64,000 nt of DNA, from positions 1-64,000 of the forward strand of contig JAKQSI010000118.1 of assembly GCA_029570205.1 (NCBI GenBank). The letters are read 5' to 3'. This DNA comes from Candidatus Omnitrophota bacterium (lineage in GTDB: Bacteria > Hinthialibacterota > Hinthialibacteria > Hinthialibacterales > JAKPRU01). Below are positions 18,769-28,200 of this stretch, one piece after another; positions within the stretch are counted from its first letter, which is position 1, and each line of letters starts with the position of its first letter. The notes beneath the pieces are model-generated. The model was not told the DNA's origin. It saw nothing but the letters and a program-made list of their open reading frames with translations, and ran no database searches. The translations under genes and the position numbers were made by a program.

Positions 18769-19794
18769 ATGACCAATGACTTGATCGTGATAGCGGAAAA
18801 TATCCATGCCACGCGAATTGTGCTGTCCCCGGAACGCAAGGGCAAAAAATGTGTTGTCCTTGATGACGGTTCCGTTGCGATTCCCTTTGTGGATCCGAAC
18901 GGCCGCGAGAGGCAGTTGCGACTTCCCCAGGCTTACCGAGAATCCCAGGAGTATGCCGATGGAAAGATTAAACATGTTCGAGTCGCCATTGAAATGGGAA
19001 TGAGCGGAGAGGCCGACGGGGTGGACTATCTCCGGTCCCTGGCCCAAGCGCAGATCGAGGCGGGCGCGGCGTTTCTCGACGTAAATGTCGATGAGGTCTC
19101 TCCGATGGTGGAGAGACAGATTGAGGCGATGAGGTGGATCACCGGTGTCCTGGCCCCGTTCAGCCGTGTGCCGCTGAGCATTGACTCCTCTCACCCGGAG
19201 GTGATCGAGGCCGGCTTGAAAGGGTGCGATGTCTCCAAGCGGCGTCCGTTGATCAATTCCGCTTCCCTGGAACGTCCCGAAGTACTGGACCTGGCGGCCC
19301 GGTACGATACGGAGGTCATTATCAGCGCGTGTGGCGCCTCGGGCATTCCTTCCGGTGTCGAGGACCGTGTCGCCAACATCGAGGAAATGGTTAATCTGGC
19401 GAAGGCGAGAGGAATCGGCCTTGACCGGATCCACCTGGACCCGCTGGTCCTGCCGGTTGGGACGGACTCGGAGAACGGGAATTATTTCCTGGAAACCGTT
19501 CGGTGGGCGAGAAGCCGCTATGGGGCCGAGATACACATCAGTGGAGGGCTTTCCAATGTTTCGTTCGGGGTTCCTGCCAGGAAACTCCTGAACGAGGTGT
19601 TTCTGATCCTGGCTATGGATGCCGGGTGTGACAGCGCGATTATCGATCCGACCCAGGTTCGGGCGCAGAATATTCAAAAGATAGATCGGGACAGCCTTGG
19701 TTTTCGGCTGGCATCGGATGCATTAACCGGCAAAGATCCGTTCTGTATGGAATATGTGACCGCTTTCCGTGAGGGGAGACTGACGGAACAGTAG
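18769..19794 (+). CDS. Pterin-binding (DHPS-fold) methyltetrahydrofolate:corrinoid methyltransferase-like protein
   Basis: A 341-residue TIM-barrel protein of the pterin-binding family, as in MeTr/AcsE and the MtrH/MtgA group, which move a methyl group between methyltetrahydrofolate and a corrinoid protein. Visible pieces are AENIHATR at the start, [15 protein letters not shown] for pterin binding, [17 protein letters not shown], and the C-terminal [18 protein letters not shown]. No corrinoid protein or activator is adjacent, so the methyl donor and acceptor are unknown. Start chosen at ATG 18769, with GAAGGA upstream. Confidence 0.82.
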   Translation: MTNDLIVIAENIHATRIVLSPERKGKKCVVLDDGSVAIPFVDPNGRERQLRLPQAYRESQEYADGKIKHVRVAIEMGMSGEADGVDYLRSLAQAQIEAGAAFLDVNVDEVSPMVERQIEAMRWITGVLAPFSRVPLSIDSSHPEVIEAGLKGCDVSKRRPLINSASLERPEVLDLAARYDTEVIISACGASGIPSGVEDRVANIEEMVNLAKARGIGLDRIHLDPLVLPVGTDSENGNYFLETVRWARSRYGAEIHISGGLSNVSFGVPARKLLNEVFLILAMDAGCDSAIIDPTQVRAQNIQKIDRDSLGFRLASDALTGKDPFCMEYVTAFREGRLTEQ

Positions 19795-19798
19795 GTTC

Positions 19799-19881
19799 GG
19801 GCGGGTGGTGTAATGGCAGACACAGAGGACTTAAAATCCTCTGGCCTCACGGCCGTGCGGGTTCGAATCCCGCCCCGCCTA
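19799..19881 (+). tRNA. tRNA-Leu (anticodon UAA)
   Basis: A class II tRNA of 83 bases. The acceptor pairs GGGCGGG (19799-19805) with CCCGCCT (19874-19880), discriminator A at 19881. The D arm closes with GTG/CAC, the anticodon stem GAGGA/TCCTC holds a loop with TAA at 19832-19834, the long variable arm forms a GGCC/GGCC hairpin, and the T arm is GCGGG-TTCGAAT-CCCGC. CCA is not encoded. It starts four bases after the methyltransferase stop and borders the decayed accessory island. Confidence 0.95.
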
Positions 19882-20002
19882 TCTCACGCAATCCTGTACG
19901 GGCAAGGACAGTCATGCGCCTCGCCAAGGTTTCCTCGCTACTGCCCAACTGTCGCGATTTGCTCACTGTCAATGTCACCTCCGGTCCCATTCTTGCGGGC
20001 CA

Positions 20003-20236
20003 TTGGAATGGCATCTCTGTGAGGACTTAAAAAAATCCTACCTTGCGAAGGAATTTGAGGGCGGATACCGTGACGATCGGGAACAATGGCCGACGATCCA
20101 GGACCGCATGATCCAGGCCATGGTGAACCTCGATAAGGCAATACGCCCTTATGTGGACCAGTTGCGAGAAGTCGTGGCAGAAGGAGAAACGAACCTCGTC
20201 CAAAAAACAAACGGAGCCGATCCGATGGGGAGATGA
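20003..20236 (+). pseudogene. C-terminal remnant of a DUF4268-type protein
   Basis: An open frame of 77 codons starting with TTG and lacking a ribosome binding site. Its core, FEGGYRDDREQWPTIQDRMI followed by AMVNLDKAIRPYVDQLR, resembles the C-terminal end of DUF4268 nuclease-associated proteins as I recall that family. Nothing homologous continues upstream, so it looks like a truncated tail left by a rearrangement beside tRNA-Leu. A NucS-like N-terminus occurs 2 kb away on the opposite strand. Confidence 0.5.
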
Positions 20237-20339
20237 TCTGTAAAACAGGAAAAGTATTTCAGGTAGAATAGATATTGCCGCAGTGGCAATATCATTCGAA
20301 TGGGAGAGATGATCGGCAAAACAGGAGAAGTTTTGCAGG
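20227..20339 (+). repeat. Imperfect 37-38 bp direct repeat
   Basis: Copies at 20227-20263 and 20302-20339 share most positions; both contain AGATGATC, AAAACAGGA and CAGG in the same order. Both can encode GEMI-KTG-V-Q, so the first copy appears to be a duplicated fragment of the four-helix-bundle gene, overlapping the end of the DUF4268 remnant. Confidence 0.6.
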
Positions 20340-20470
20340 AGTTGGAAGAAACCGTGTATTGGCTTGAACGTTTGTCAGAATCCGGCATTTTTCGAAATAG
20401 GAGAGTTGTCTGACTGCAGGAGACCAATAAGCTGACCGCGATCTTGTGACGAGTGCAAAAACCATCAAGC
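20300..20470 (+). pseudogene. Four-helix-bundle (23S rRNA intervening-sequence type) protein remnant
   Basis: The frame from ATG 20300 to TGA 20413 encodes GEMIGKTGEVLQELEETVYW then LERLSESGIF, which matches the third helix of the small four-helix-bundle family (often labelled S23 or IVS protein). After the stop the next helix continues in other frames as LLQETNKLTAIL and SAKTIKPRR, so at least two frame lesions are present. The N-terminal helices are missing, so it is non-functional. Confidence 0.55.
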
Positions 20471-20521
20471 CTCGGAGACTAAGATGATTCATAATTCAGC
20501 AACTGCGGTGGAAATCATGCA

Positions 20522-21634
20522 ATGAAGCCTTACGAGCCTGAAAGTCTGCCTTTGGATTGTATTGACTGGGCTGCGCATGTGTCCCTCATCGGACAGGCGA
20601 ATGCGGCTTTGGCACGCTATGACGGGATGGTGCAAAGCATCGTGAATCCGCTCGTGCTTCTCTCGCCGCTGACAACCCAGGAAGCCGTGCTGTCCTCGCG
20701 GATCGAAGGGACACAGGCCAACATGGAGGAGGTCTTGGAATATGAGGCAGCCCCGGAAAAGCCCGTGGAGCCGACCAAATATGACGATATCCAGGAAATC
20801 ATCAACTACCGACGGGCCATGGGGCAATCTGTCGAATCCCTCAAAAAACGACCGCTGTGCCTGAATCTTGTCAAAGAATTGCACGCTACCCTTCTTGAGA
20901 GCGCCCGAGGCAGAAATAAAGCGCCCGGGCAGTTCCGAAAGATTCAGAACTATATTGCCCCTCCTGGCCGCCCTATGGAGGAAGCCGACTTTGTTCCGCC
21001 TTCTCCGGAAAAGTTGCCTGCCGCACTCGATAACTGGGAAAAATACTTGCACCTGGAAGAAAAGGACGTTTTGGTTCAACTTGCAATCGCCAAAGCCCAG
21101 TTCGAAATCATTCATCCTTTTTTGGACGGCAATGGAAGACTTGGTCGAATGTTGATCCCCCTATTCCTCTATGCCAAGGGTCTGCTTTCCGAACCGACGT
21201 TTTATGTGAGCGCCTATTTGGAGGAACACCGCGACATTTATTATGAGCGCCTGCGGGCAATCTCAAAAGAAAAAGACTGGAACGGGTGGATAACCTTCTT
21301 CCTTACAGCCGTCAATGAACAGGCGAAACAGAACACCCAGACGGTGAGAGCGGTCATGGATCTCTACGAGAGACTCAAAGGGGTTATTGTCGATCTCACT
21401 CATTCTCAGTATGCTCTTCAGACCCTGGATGCCATCTTTTCACGGCCGATTTTCCGCAGTACTCAGTTTCAAGCACAAGCGGGAATCCCTACGCGACCGA
21501 CAGCCGGACTGGTCCTTCGGAAGCTGGAGGAGGGGGGGATTTTGAAGGTCTTCGAAAAAGGCAGCGGAAGGCGACCGGCCCTGATTGTTTTCTCGGATCT
21601 GATCAATCTTGTGGAGGGAAAAGCGGTTGTGTAA
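20522..21634 (+). CDS. Fic/DOC-family protein with class II autoinhibitory motif
   Basis: A 370-residue cytoplasmic Fic protein, expected to transfer AMP or another nucleotide monophosphate to target hydroxyls. The catalytic motif HPFLDGNGRLGR is intact at residues 198-209. The inhibitory motif SSRIEG (residues 58-63) fits the (S/T)xxxE(G/N) alpha-inh pattern placed N-terminal to the Fic fold, so activity should be self-inhibited. The last 80 residues look like a winged helix (TRPTAGLVLRKLEEGGILKV) that could bind DNA. It is the only intact gene in the island; the stop codon lies within the first copy of the repeat array at 21627. Confidence 0.9.
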   Translation: MKPYEPESLPLDCIDWAAHVSLIGQANAALARYDGMVQSIVNPLVLLSPLTTQEAVLSSRIEGTQANMEEVLEYEAAPEKPVEPTKYDDIQEIINYRRAMGQSVESLKKRPLCLNLVKELHATLLESARGRNKAPGQFRKIQNYIAPPGRPMEEADFVPPSPEKLPAALDNWEKYLHLEEKDVLVQLAIAKAQFEIIHPFLDGNGRLGRMLIPLFLYAKGLLSEPTFYVSAYLEEHRDIYYERLRAISKEKDWNGWITFFLTAVNEQAKQNTQTVRAVMDLYERLKGVIVDLTHSQYALQTLDAIFSRPIFRSTQFQAQAGIPTRPTAGLVLRKLEEGGILKVFEKGSGRRPALIVFSDLINLVEGKAVV

Positions 21635-21720
21635 AGCCCATGATCAACAAGAATGCTTGTGTAAAGCAAAACTGGTTTCACTTTACACAAAACCCCCAGC
21701 TGCTTACTCGCTTTACACAA
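21627..21720. repeat. Symmetric four-copy 11-bp repeat array
   Basis: TTGTGTAAAGC occurs at 21627-21637 and 21657-21667; its reverse complement occurs at 21680-21690 (first base A instead of G) and 21710-21720. Copies within each pair are exactly 30 bases apart, with 19-base spacers, around a centre near 21674. The first copy overlaps the Fic stop codon and the last ends 13 bases before the HsdR-like frame. It may be an operator array, possibly for the Fic winged-helix domain, or the remains of mobile-element ends. Confidence 0.75.
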
Positions 21721-21733
21721 GGAGAATCTCCTG

Positions 21734-22039
21734 ATGCCCGGCCGGCATACACAATATGCCTTCAAAACCGCCATTGAGCGCCACCTGACCACGGCGGGCG
21801 GATATGAGAAAGGCAACCGGGATACTTTCGACGCAAAGCGTGGCCTTTTCCCCCAAGATGTGATCTCCTTTATCCGGGAAACCCAGCCCTATGAATGGGA
21901 ACATCTCGCCAGTTTGCAGAAGGAAAAAGCCGAGGAAACCCTGCTGGACGATCTCTGCCGGGCACTGAACTCCGAACACGAGGCCATTTCGCGAGATAGC
22001 TCGCATAACGCAAACTCTGGATGTCGACCGGGTCCTTGA
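21734..22039 (+). pseudogene. Truncated N-terminus of a type I restriction enzyme R subunit (HsdR)
   Basis: The first roughly 80 codons match the HsdR start: FKTAIERHLTTAGGYEKGN, then DVISFIRETQPYEWEHL and EKAEETLLDDLCRALNSEHE. Similarity ends near 21980, and the remaining codons are antisense to a NucS-like fragment before the stop. The nuclease and helicase domains (about 900 residues) are missing, so it is a remnant. No hsdM or hsdS is present. Confidence 0.65.
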
Positions 22040-22310
22040 CATGTCCCCGCTTCCGCTCAATTACCACGATCATGCCTTGCGGATCTACAGCAAGGAGATC
22101 CAAGCGATCCTTTGTGTCTGGAATTTGGACCTGTCGTCCGAAGATGAGCAACGGTTCCCCAAGGATCTGTGGTTGTTCTGCGATCCAGTCTTCAAGGTTT
22201 TCTTCAAGGAGTTTCTCGTCCTTGAGTCGGGTTTCTTTAACTTGAGCAGGTCCTTTATCTGTGATCTTCCACAGAGTTATTGTGCTCGTGTCCTTCCTCT
22301 CAAATTTCAT
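21870..22310 (-). pseudogene. N-terminal remnant of a NucS/DUF91-like nuclease protein
   Basis: Residues 1 to about 108 resemble the nuclease domain of NucS-like proteins: WIAEQPQILGEPLLIFGRQV, then DRLDLLAVDPQGMIVVIERK, a PD-(D/E)xK-type core. After SLRYASYLAKWP the frame runs into antisense HsdR-like sequence and loses similarity, so the gene is cut at about 21985. It may be the front half of the same kind of protein whose DUF4268-like tail lies at 20003-20236. Confidence 0.55.
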
Positions 22311-22471
22311 TAGCCATGATGATGCTCAATTGCTTCCCTACGCATACATCCTTCGTCCCTTCGGTTCCGGGATGGGTTTGAATTTATTCCGGAATCCCAA
22401 GTCTTTACCCTCCAACATCCTATCTTCCCCCCACCACCATGTCAATCGGCTGACCAGGACGAGAATTCCTC

Positions 22472-23599
22472 TTATCCCTTCAGCATTTCCCCATAAATCC
22501 CCGCGACAGTCTTGGTCATCTGCTCCGGTTTGAATTGGGCGCTCTGTATGAGACCTTTTGCGCGGATATCCGCGCGGAGATCCGGTTCGGTTGCCAAGCG
22601 CTCCAAGGTCTCAGCCCAGCCTTCCGTGTCCTGCGCTTTCAGTACCAGCCCGGCATCTCCACATACCTCCGGCAACGCCCCGCCGTTCGAGACAACGACC
22701 GGTGTTCCGCACGCCATCGCCTCCGCCACCGGCAGGCCGAACCCCTCGCAAATCGAGGGCTGCAGCAAGGCCGTCGCCGCCCGGTATGTTGCGGGCAAAA
22801 ACGTGTCCGGTATGTGCTCCAAAACCCGAACGTACTCCCGCAGTTTCAGTTGATTCAAGACCATGTCCACCCGCCGGTCTGTGCCTCCTCCCCGGCATAG
22901 AACTAAGCGAAGCGGTTCCCGTGCCGTTCGGGCAAGATATCTCTGATAGGCTTCCAGCAGAAAAGGCAGGTTCTTGTATCGTTTCCACCGACCGACGTGC
23001 AGAAAGAAGCCGGGGCTGAGACCCAGGGACCTGAGATGTTCATGGTCCGATCCTGATGAAGCTGGGATGAATCGCGAATCCACGGAATTGGGCAGGACAC
23101 GAATCTTGTCCCTTGAAATGCCCTGTATCTCCACTCGTTGGGCCACCCAACGCGATACCGCAAGCGCTCGATCTGCAACCTCAAGAGAATGAGTCACATA
23201 CCGTCGATGAAACAAGCATTTATACCAGGCAACCATGGGATGGGAATCGTCGAAGAAATCCGGCATTTCCAGCGCCATCAGGTCATGCACCGTAACCAGC
23301 ACGGGGCACTTCACTTTCCACGGGGCCAGAAAAAAAGGCGAGTGAAACAGGTCCACCTTTGCGGCATTTACGATTTTGGCGAATCCATGGGTTGTGAAAC
23401 GGGAAAGATGATGTCGATCGCAAATGACCGGCCGGATTTGACGTTGGGACAGCAGAACTTCTCTGCCGGATGGCAGACACCAGACGATGAGTTCAGCCTG
23501 CGGGAATGCGGCAACAACCGATTGGATCAATTGCTGCGAATAACGGCTGATGCCATCCGGTTCGGGTCGGATAGCGCGTCCGTCAATCCCTATTCTCAT
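22472..23599 (-). CDS. Glycosyltransferase family 4 protein
   Basis: A 375-residue GT-B fold enzyme using a nucleotide-activated sugar at the cytoplasmic membrane. The N-terminal half starts RIGIDGRAIRPEPDGISRYS and contains DLFHSPFFLAPW. The C-terminal donor domain has FFLHVGRWKRYKNLPFLLEA and the EX7E motif EGFGLPVAE, then ACGTPVVVSNGGALPEV. Donor and acceptor are not predictable. The BMC gene begins upstream on the same strand. Confidence 0.92.
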   Translation of the reverse strand: MRIGIDGRAIRPEPDGISRYSQQLIQSVVAAFPQAELIVWCLPSGREVLLSQRQIRPVICDRHHLSRFTTHGFAKIVNAAKVDLFHSPFFLAPWKVKCPVLVTVHDLMALEMPDFFDDSHPMVAWYKCLFHRRYVTHSLEVADRALAVSRWVAQRVEIQGISRDKIRVLPNSVDSRFIPASSGSDHEHLRSLGLSPGFFLHVGRWKRYKNLPFLLEAYQRYLARTAREPLRLVLCRGGGTDRRVDMVLNQLKLREYVRVLEHIPDTFLPATYRAATALLQPSICEGFGLPVAEAMACGTPVVVSNGGALPEVCGDAGLVLKAQDTEGWAETLERLATEPDLRADIRAKGLIQSAQFKPEQMTKTVAGIYGEMLKG

Positions 23600-23632
23600 G
23601 GCTATGGGTGTAATCTACCTGCCCGGTCTTGG

Positions 23633-23983
23633 TTATTTTTTCGGCCTGGCCGGTTTGGATTTCGATTCCGGCGGAGCGGGAGTGATATCCCAACCGGAGT
23701 TGCTGCTCCATTCGCCTTCGGAGTTAATGATGGATTCCAACTCCTCATGCGGTCGCGGAATGACATGAGTGGAGATTAACTCACTAACCTTGGCCGCTGC
23801 CGCGCCCCCGGCTTCCACCGCCGCTTTTACATCCGCCACCTCGCCGCGCAATTTGACGGTGGTAAGTCCGCTGCCGGGATACTCAATCTGAACAACCCGG
23901 ACCTCCGCCGCTTTCAACGCCGCATCCGTTGCCTCGGTGGCTCCGACAAAACCTTTTACCTCGATCAGGCCTAATGCCTCCAC
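23633..23983 (-). CDS. Bacterial microcompartment shell protein, BMC-H type
   Basis: A 116-residue single BMC-domain protein that should form flat hexamers of a microcompartment shell. The domain is clear: EALGLIEVKGFVGATEATDA, then VTVKLRGEVADV-like TTVKLRGEVADVKAAVEAGG, and the hallmark ISTHVIPRPHEELE. A 30-residue tail rich in Ser, Pro and Lys follows. The GTG at 23983 gives the normal family start behind a purine-rich stretch; a TTG 21 codons earlier is less likely. No second shell protein, pentamer or encapsulated enzyme is seen within 20 kb on either side. Coordinates are followed by a glycosyltransferase on the same strand. Confidence 0.9.
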   Translation of the reverse strand: MEALGLIEVKGFVGATEATDAALKAAEVRVVQIEYPGSGLTTVKLRGEVADVKAAVEAGGAAAAKVSELISTHVIPRPHEELESIINSEGEWSSNSGWDITPAPPESKSKPARPKK

Positions 23984-24087
23984 GGTTGGTCTCTTTTCTT
24001 TTCCAAAAAGAATTGTGGAACTTCCTGCCGACCAGTCTAACCCCAACCGGTCATCTTGTCAGGGCAAGTTGGTCCTCAAAAACTGCC

Positions 24088-24597
24088 TCATGCCGGTCCA
24101 AGATTCAAATTGTCATTCACCGCCTGGATTTTTTCAACTGTTCGTTGCCTGTATTGCCTCAGACGATCCCGAAGACCAGTGTCATGCGCCGCAAGAATCT
24201 CAACCGCCAGGATTCCGGCGTTTCGGGAACCGTTGATGGCCACCGCGGCTACCGGCACGCCCGGCGGCATCTGAACCGTGGACAGAAGCGAGTCCAGCCC
24301 TCCCAGCGATGAGGTGGCCAGCGGGATTCCAATCACCGGCAGGACCGTGTGGGCGGCAACCGTCCCGGCCAGGTGCGCCGCCAGTCCGGCCCCGGCTATC
24401 AGCACACGCAACCCGCGCTTTTCTGCCTCGATTGCATACTGAATGGTCAGATCGGGCGTTCGATGCGCGGAAAGAATTTTCACCTCGTACCCAATGTAAA
24501 ATTCTCCCAGTACCTCCCAAACGCCGCGCATCCGGTCAAGGTCCGACTCGCTTCCCATAAGAATGCCGACTAAGACGGGGTTGTCTGCTTTGCTCAT
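24088..24597 (-). CDS. purE: N5-carboxyaminoimidazole ribonucleotide mutase / AIR carboxylase
   Basis: A 169-residue PurE of purine biosynthesis. The phosphate-binding GSESD is at residues 15-19, followed by LSAHRTPD and GAGLAAHLAG, then PVIGIPL. The usual HLPG reads HLAG here, a variant that may indicate the class II (direct AIR carboxylase) group; this assignment is tentative. purK is not adjacent. Confidence 0.93.
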   Translation of the reverse strand: MSKADNPVLVGILMGSESDLDRMRGVWEVLGEFYIGYEVKILSAHRTPDLTIQYAIEAEKRGLRVLIAGAGLAAHLAGTVAAHTVLPVIGIPLATSSLGGLDSLLSTVQMPPGVPVAAVAINGSRNAGILAVEILAAHDTGLRDRLRQYRQRTVEKIQAVNDNLNLGPA

Positions 24598-25249
24598 TAT
24601 TCACAACTCCTGTGGATAACTTTTCAATATCAAGGCTATGCACAACAACTCACAAACCGGGAACCACGAATCTTTAAACCTGATAAAACCAGCCCAAATG
24701 AACGAAATATCAAATTTCCCCTGAAGAAATATAAATATAACAAACTGAATTATCAGGACTTATCTACACAATGAGAGAATCCCCGATGAAAAACAGGCTC
24801 CAAATTTCCCCGTTCGCGCGTCTTGTTGAATGAATCGCCGGACGGATTTGTATCGTCCTGAGATGGCCTGTGGATAACTTGTGTGGAAATCGCGTGAAAT
24901 AACGCGCAAAGGTCCACAAACTCGTATCTTCCATGCCACCGGATTTCCACGGGCAAACTTCCATTACGTCTGAGGATATTCAACTTCACCGATACACCCT
25001 CGGCGGACTTAAAATGTCTCCCCACAAAACAAAATGGCTCAACGTCCCAGTCCGGGGAACAACTCCAAGAAACATGAGACTAGACCCCATGGACGGGAGG
25101 CGGAAGGGTTCCGAGTGGAGATTTTTTTCTGCTTTTCCGAAGTTACGGCAGGTGTAATTTCCCATTGACATGGCCTCCCTCTCGCCTATGATAAAAGATC
25201 GGTAATCTGTTTGTCATTCCGGGAAAGACATTGCGGTTGAGGACCTTGT
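24598..25249. other. AT-rich intergenic region with DnaA-box-like 9-mers
   Basis: About 650 bases upstream of both purE (-) and dnaE (+), with no credible gene. TGTGGATAA, the reverse of the DnaA box TTATCCACA, occurs exactly at 24612-24620 and 24869-24877; TTATCTACA (one mismatch) is at 24760-24768, and TGTGGAAAT is at 24882-24890. The block 24660-24770 is notably AT-rich. It could be an origin or a DnaA-controlled regulatory region. Confidence 0.5.
25165..25192 (+). promoter_or_regulatory. Sigma-70 type promoter for dnaE
   Basis: A perfect -35 TTGACA (25165-25170) and a -10 TATGAT (25187-25192) are separated by 16 bases. Transcription would start near 25199, about 50 bases before the dnaE ATG. 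This is the strongest promoter match I see in the window. Confidence 0.75.
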
Positions 25250-28200
25250 ATGCCGACTTCATTTGTCCATCTCCATGTTCATTCCACATATAGCCTCCTG
25301 GATGGAGCCTGCCGGATTGAGGATTTGGTGAAATGCACCGCCGGGTTGGGGATGAATGCCCTGGCGCTGACCGACCACGGTAACATGCACGGCGCGCTGG
25401 AGTTTTATTGGGCGTGCGAAAAGGAGGGAATCCGCCCGATTATCGGGTGTGAGCTCTATTTCACCCGTGGAGACCTGAAAGGGAAGAACGGCGAGACGGA
25501 TCGAGATAATTACCACCTGATTCTTCTCGCGAAGGATGTGGAGGGATACCGGAATCTTCTCAAATTGGTTTCTTTTGCCCACCTGGAGGGTTTCTACTAT
25601 CGTCCGCGGATCAACTGGGATGTTCTGAAGAACCATCATCGCGGCCTGATCTGCACCTCGGCCTGCTTGAAAGGCGAGGTTCCCAGCCTTCTGTTGCACA
25701 ACCGGTATGACGAAGCGAAACGGGTATCGGGAGAGTTCGCCCGTCTGTTCGGAGAGGGAAACTTCTACCTGGAGGTGCAGAATAACGGATTGCCCGAACA
25801 GCGCCGAATCAACCAGGCCCTGCGCGAGGTTTCCCAGGAACTGAGCATCCCCCTCGCAGCAAGCACAGATGTCCATTATATCTCACCGGACGATGCCGAT
25901 ACGCAGGATATCCTGATCCGAATCGGGACACGCAAAACCCTGGATGAAGAAAATCCGCTCGGCATGAAGACAAGGGAGTTGTATCTGAAATCTGCGGAAA
26001 TGATGCGGAACCAGCTCCCGGACTTCTCAGACGCCCTTGACAACACCCGCGACATCGCCCGCCGCTGCAATCTCGAACTGAAATATGACGGCAAGACCCT
26101 TCACATGCCGAAGTTCGAGATTCCATCCGAGGAGGAGAGCAAAGAAGCATTCCTGCGGCGGCTCGTATGGAAGGGCGCGGGGGAGCGATACGGGACGGTG
26201 ACGGAGGAAATCCGGGAGCGAATCGAGCGGGAATTGGCCGTGATTATCGGCCAAAATTTCACCGCCTATTTTCTCATTGTCTGGGATTTCATGCGGTACG
26301 CCCATGAGCAGGGTATTTCTACCGGTCCCGGTCGCGGGTCGGCGGCCGGATCGGTGGTGGCGTATTGCCTGCGAATCACGGATATCGATCCGCTGGAGCA
26401 TGTTCTGCTGTTCGAGCGGTTTCTCAATCCCGACCGCATTTCACCGCCGGATATTGATATCGATTTCTCGGATCTGCGTCGCGATGAGGTAATCCGGTAT
26501 GTCCAGAATAAGTACGGGCACGACCATGTGGCGCAGATTGCCACATTCGGAACGATCGGCGCGAAGAATGCCATCCGCGATGTCGGCAGGGTCATGGCGA
26601 TTCCCCCCTCCGAATGTGACCGGATCTGCAAACTTGTCCCGGAACAGCTTGGAATCAGCCTGGAGGAGGCGCTGAAAGAGTCGCCGGAATTACGACAACT
26701 GCGCGATCAGGACCCCCGATATCGGGAGCTGTTCGAACGCGCAATGAGCATCGAAGGCATGGTTCGGCAAACATCTACCCACGCTGCCGGCGTGATTATC
26801 GCGCCGACCGAACTCACCCAGTATACCCCGCTGATGCGCGGCGCCGACAAAGAGGAGGACATCTGCACCCAGTATTCCATGAAGAGCCTCGAGAAAATCG
26901 GACTGCTCAAAATGGATTTCCTCGGCCTGAAAAACCTTTCCATTATCGACCGCTGCCTGCAGTTGATCCGCGAAACCCGTGGGGAGGAAATCGACATCGC
27001 GCGGATCCCTCTTGACGACTACCCGACCTATGAACTTCTGGGACGGGCGAAAACAAACGGCGTGTTTCAGCTGGAATCGACCGGCATGAAAGATATTCTA
27101 AAGAAGCTGAAGCCGACGCAATTTAGCGATCTCGTCGCCATTCTGGCCCTCTACCGACCAGGACCGCTCGGAAGCGGGATGGTCGATGATTTTATTAAAC
27201 GAAAACACGGACGGCAGAAAATTACTTATGACCATCCGTTGCTCGAACCGATCCTGCGTGAAACCTACGGAACGATCCTGTACCAGGAACAGGTAATGCG
27301 CATCGCTTCGGCCATTGCCGGATTTACCCTGGGACAGGCGGATATTATGCGCCGCGCTATGGGAAAAAAAGACCTGGAACTGCTCAACGAGCAAAAGAAC
27401 CTTTTCCTGGAAGGCGCGGTAAAGAACAATGTTCCCCGTGAAACGGCATCGAAATTGTGGGACCTGATTCATCATTTCGCGGGATATGGGTTCAATAAAT
27501 CCCATAGCGCCGCCTACGCTATCATTACATATCGAACCGCCTGGCTGAAAGCGCATTACCCGAAAGAATTTCTCGCCGCCCTGATGACGGCGGATATGGG
27601 CAACACAACCCAGATCAACAAGTACCGCAAAGATTCCAAGGAGATGGCGATCGAGATTCTTCCGCCGGATATTAACCAGTCCGGCGAGGATTTTTCCATT
27701 ACCTCTACCGGGATTCGTTTCGGTCTCGCGGCCATCAAGAATGTCGGCGCGGGTGCGGTCAAGTGCATGATTCGGGAGCGCGAACGAAAGGGGCTATACC
27801 GCTCGCTGCAGGATTTCTGTGTCCGCGCGGAGCCGGGGGCCATCAATCGCGGCGTTGTGGAATCGATGATCCGCGCGGGCGCATTCGACAGCCTGGGACA
27901 TACACGGAACACCCTTCTGACGGCATTGCCGGATGTTTTGGAGCGCGCCCAGGGGGAAGCGCGTGATCGTGCCACCGGACAAATTTCCCTGTTCGGCGAT
28001 ATGGACGAAGAAGAAACAAGAGAAGAAGAACTGAAAGAACTGCCGGAACTGCCGGGCGATGAGTTGCTGCGGTATGAAAAGCTCCTGTTGGGCAACTACA
28101 TTACCGGCCACCCGCTGGCGGAATACGAGAGTGAATTGAACCTGTTTTCTACAGTCAGTGCGGAGGAGCTCAACGATGAGAGTGCGAGCCTGGATGCCGT

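Noticed and set aside
19813-20022. 69-codon frame overlapping tRNA-Leu
   Set aside because: It starts inside the tRNA and has no binding site or family.
20489-21115. 208-codon minus-strand frame opposite the Fic gene
   Set aside because: The plus strand has an intact Fic motif; the minus product has no similarity.
21627-21720. Mini CRISPR array
   Set aside because: Two of the four copies are inverted and the repeat is only 11 bases long.
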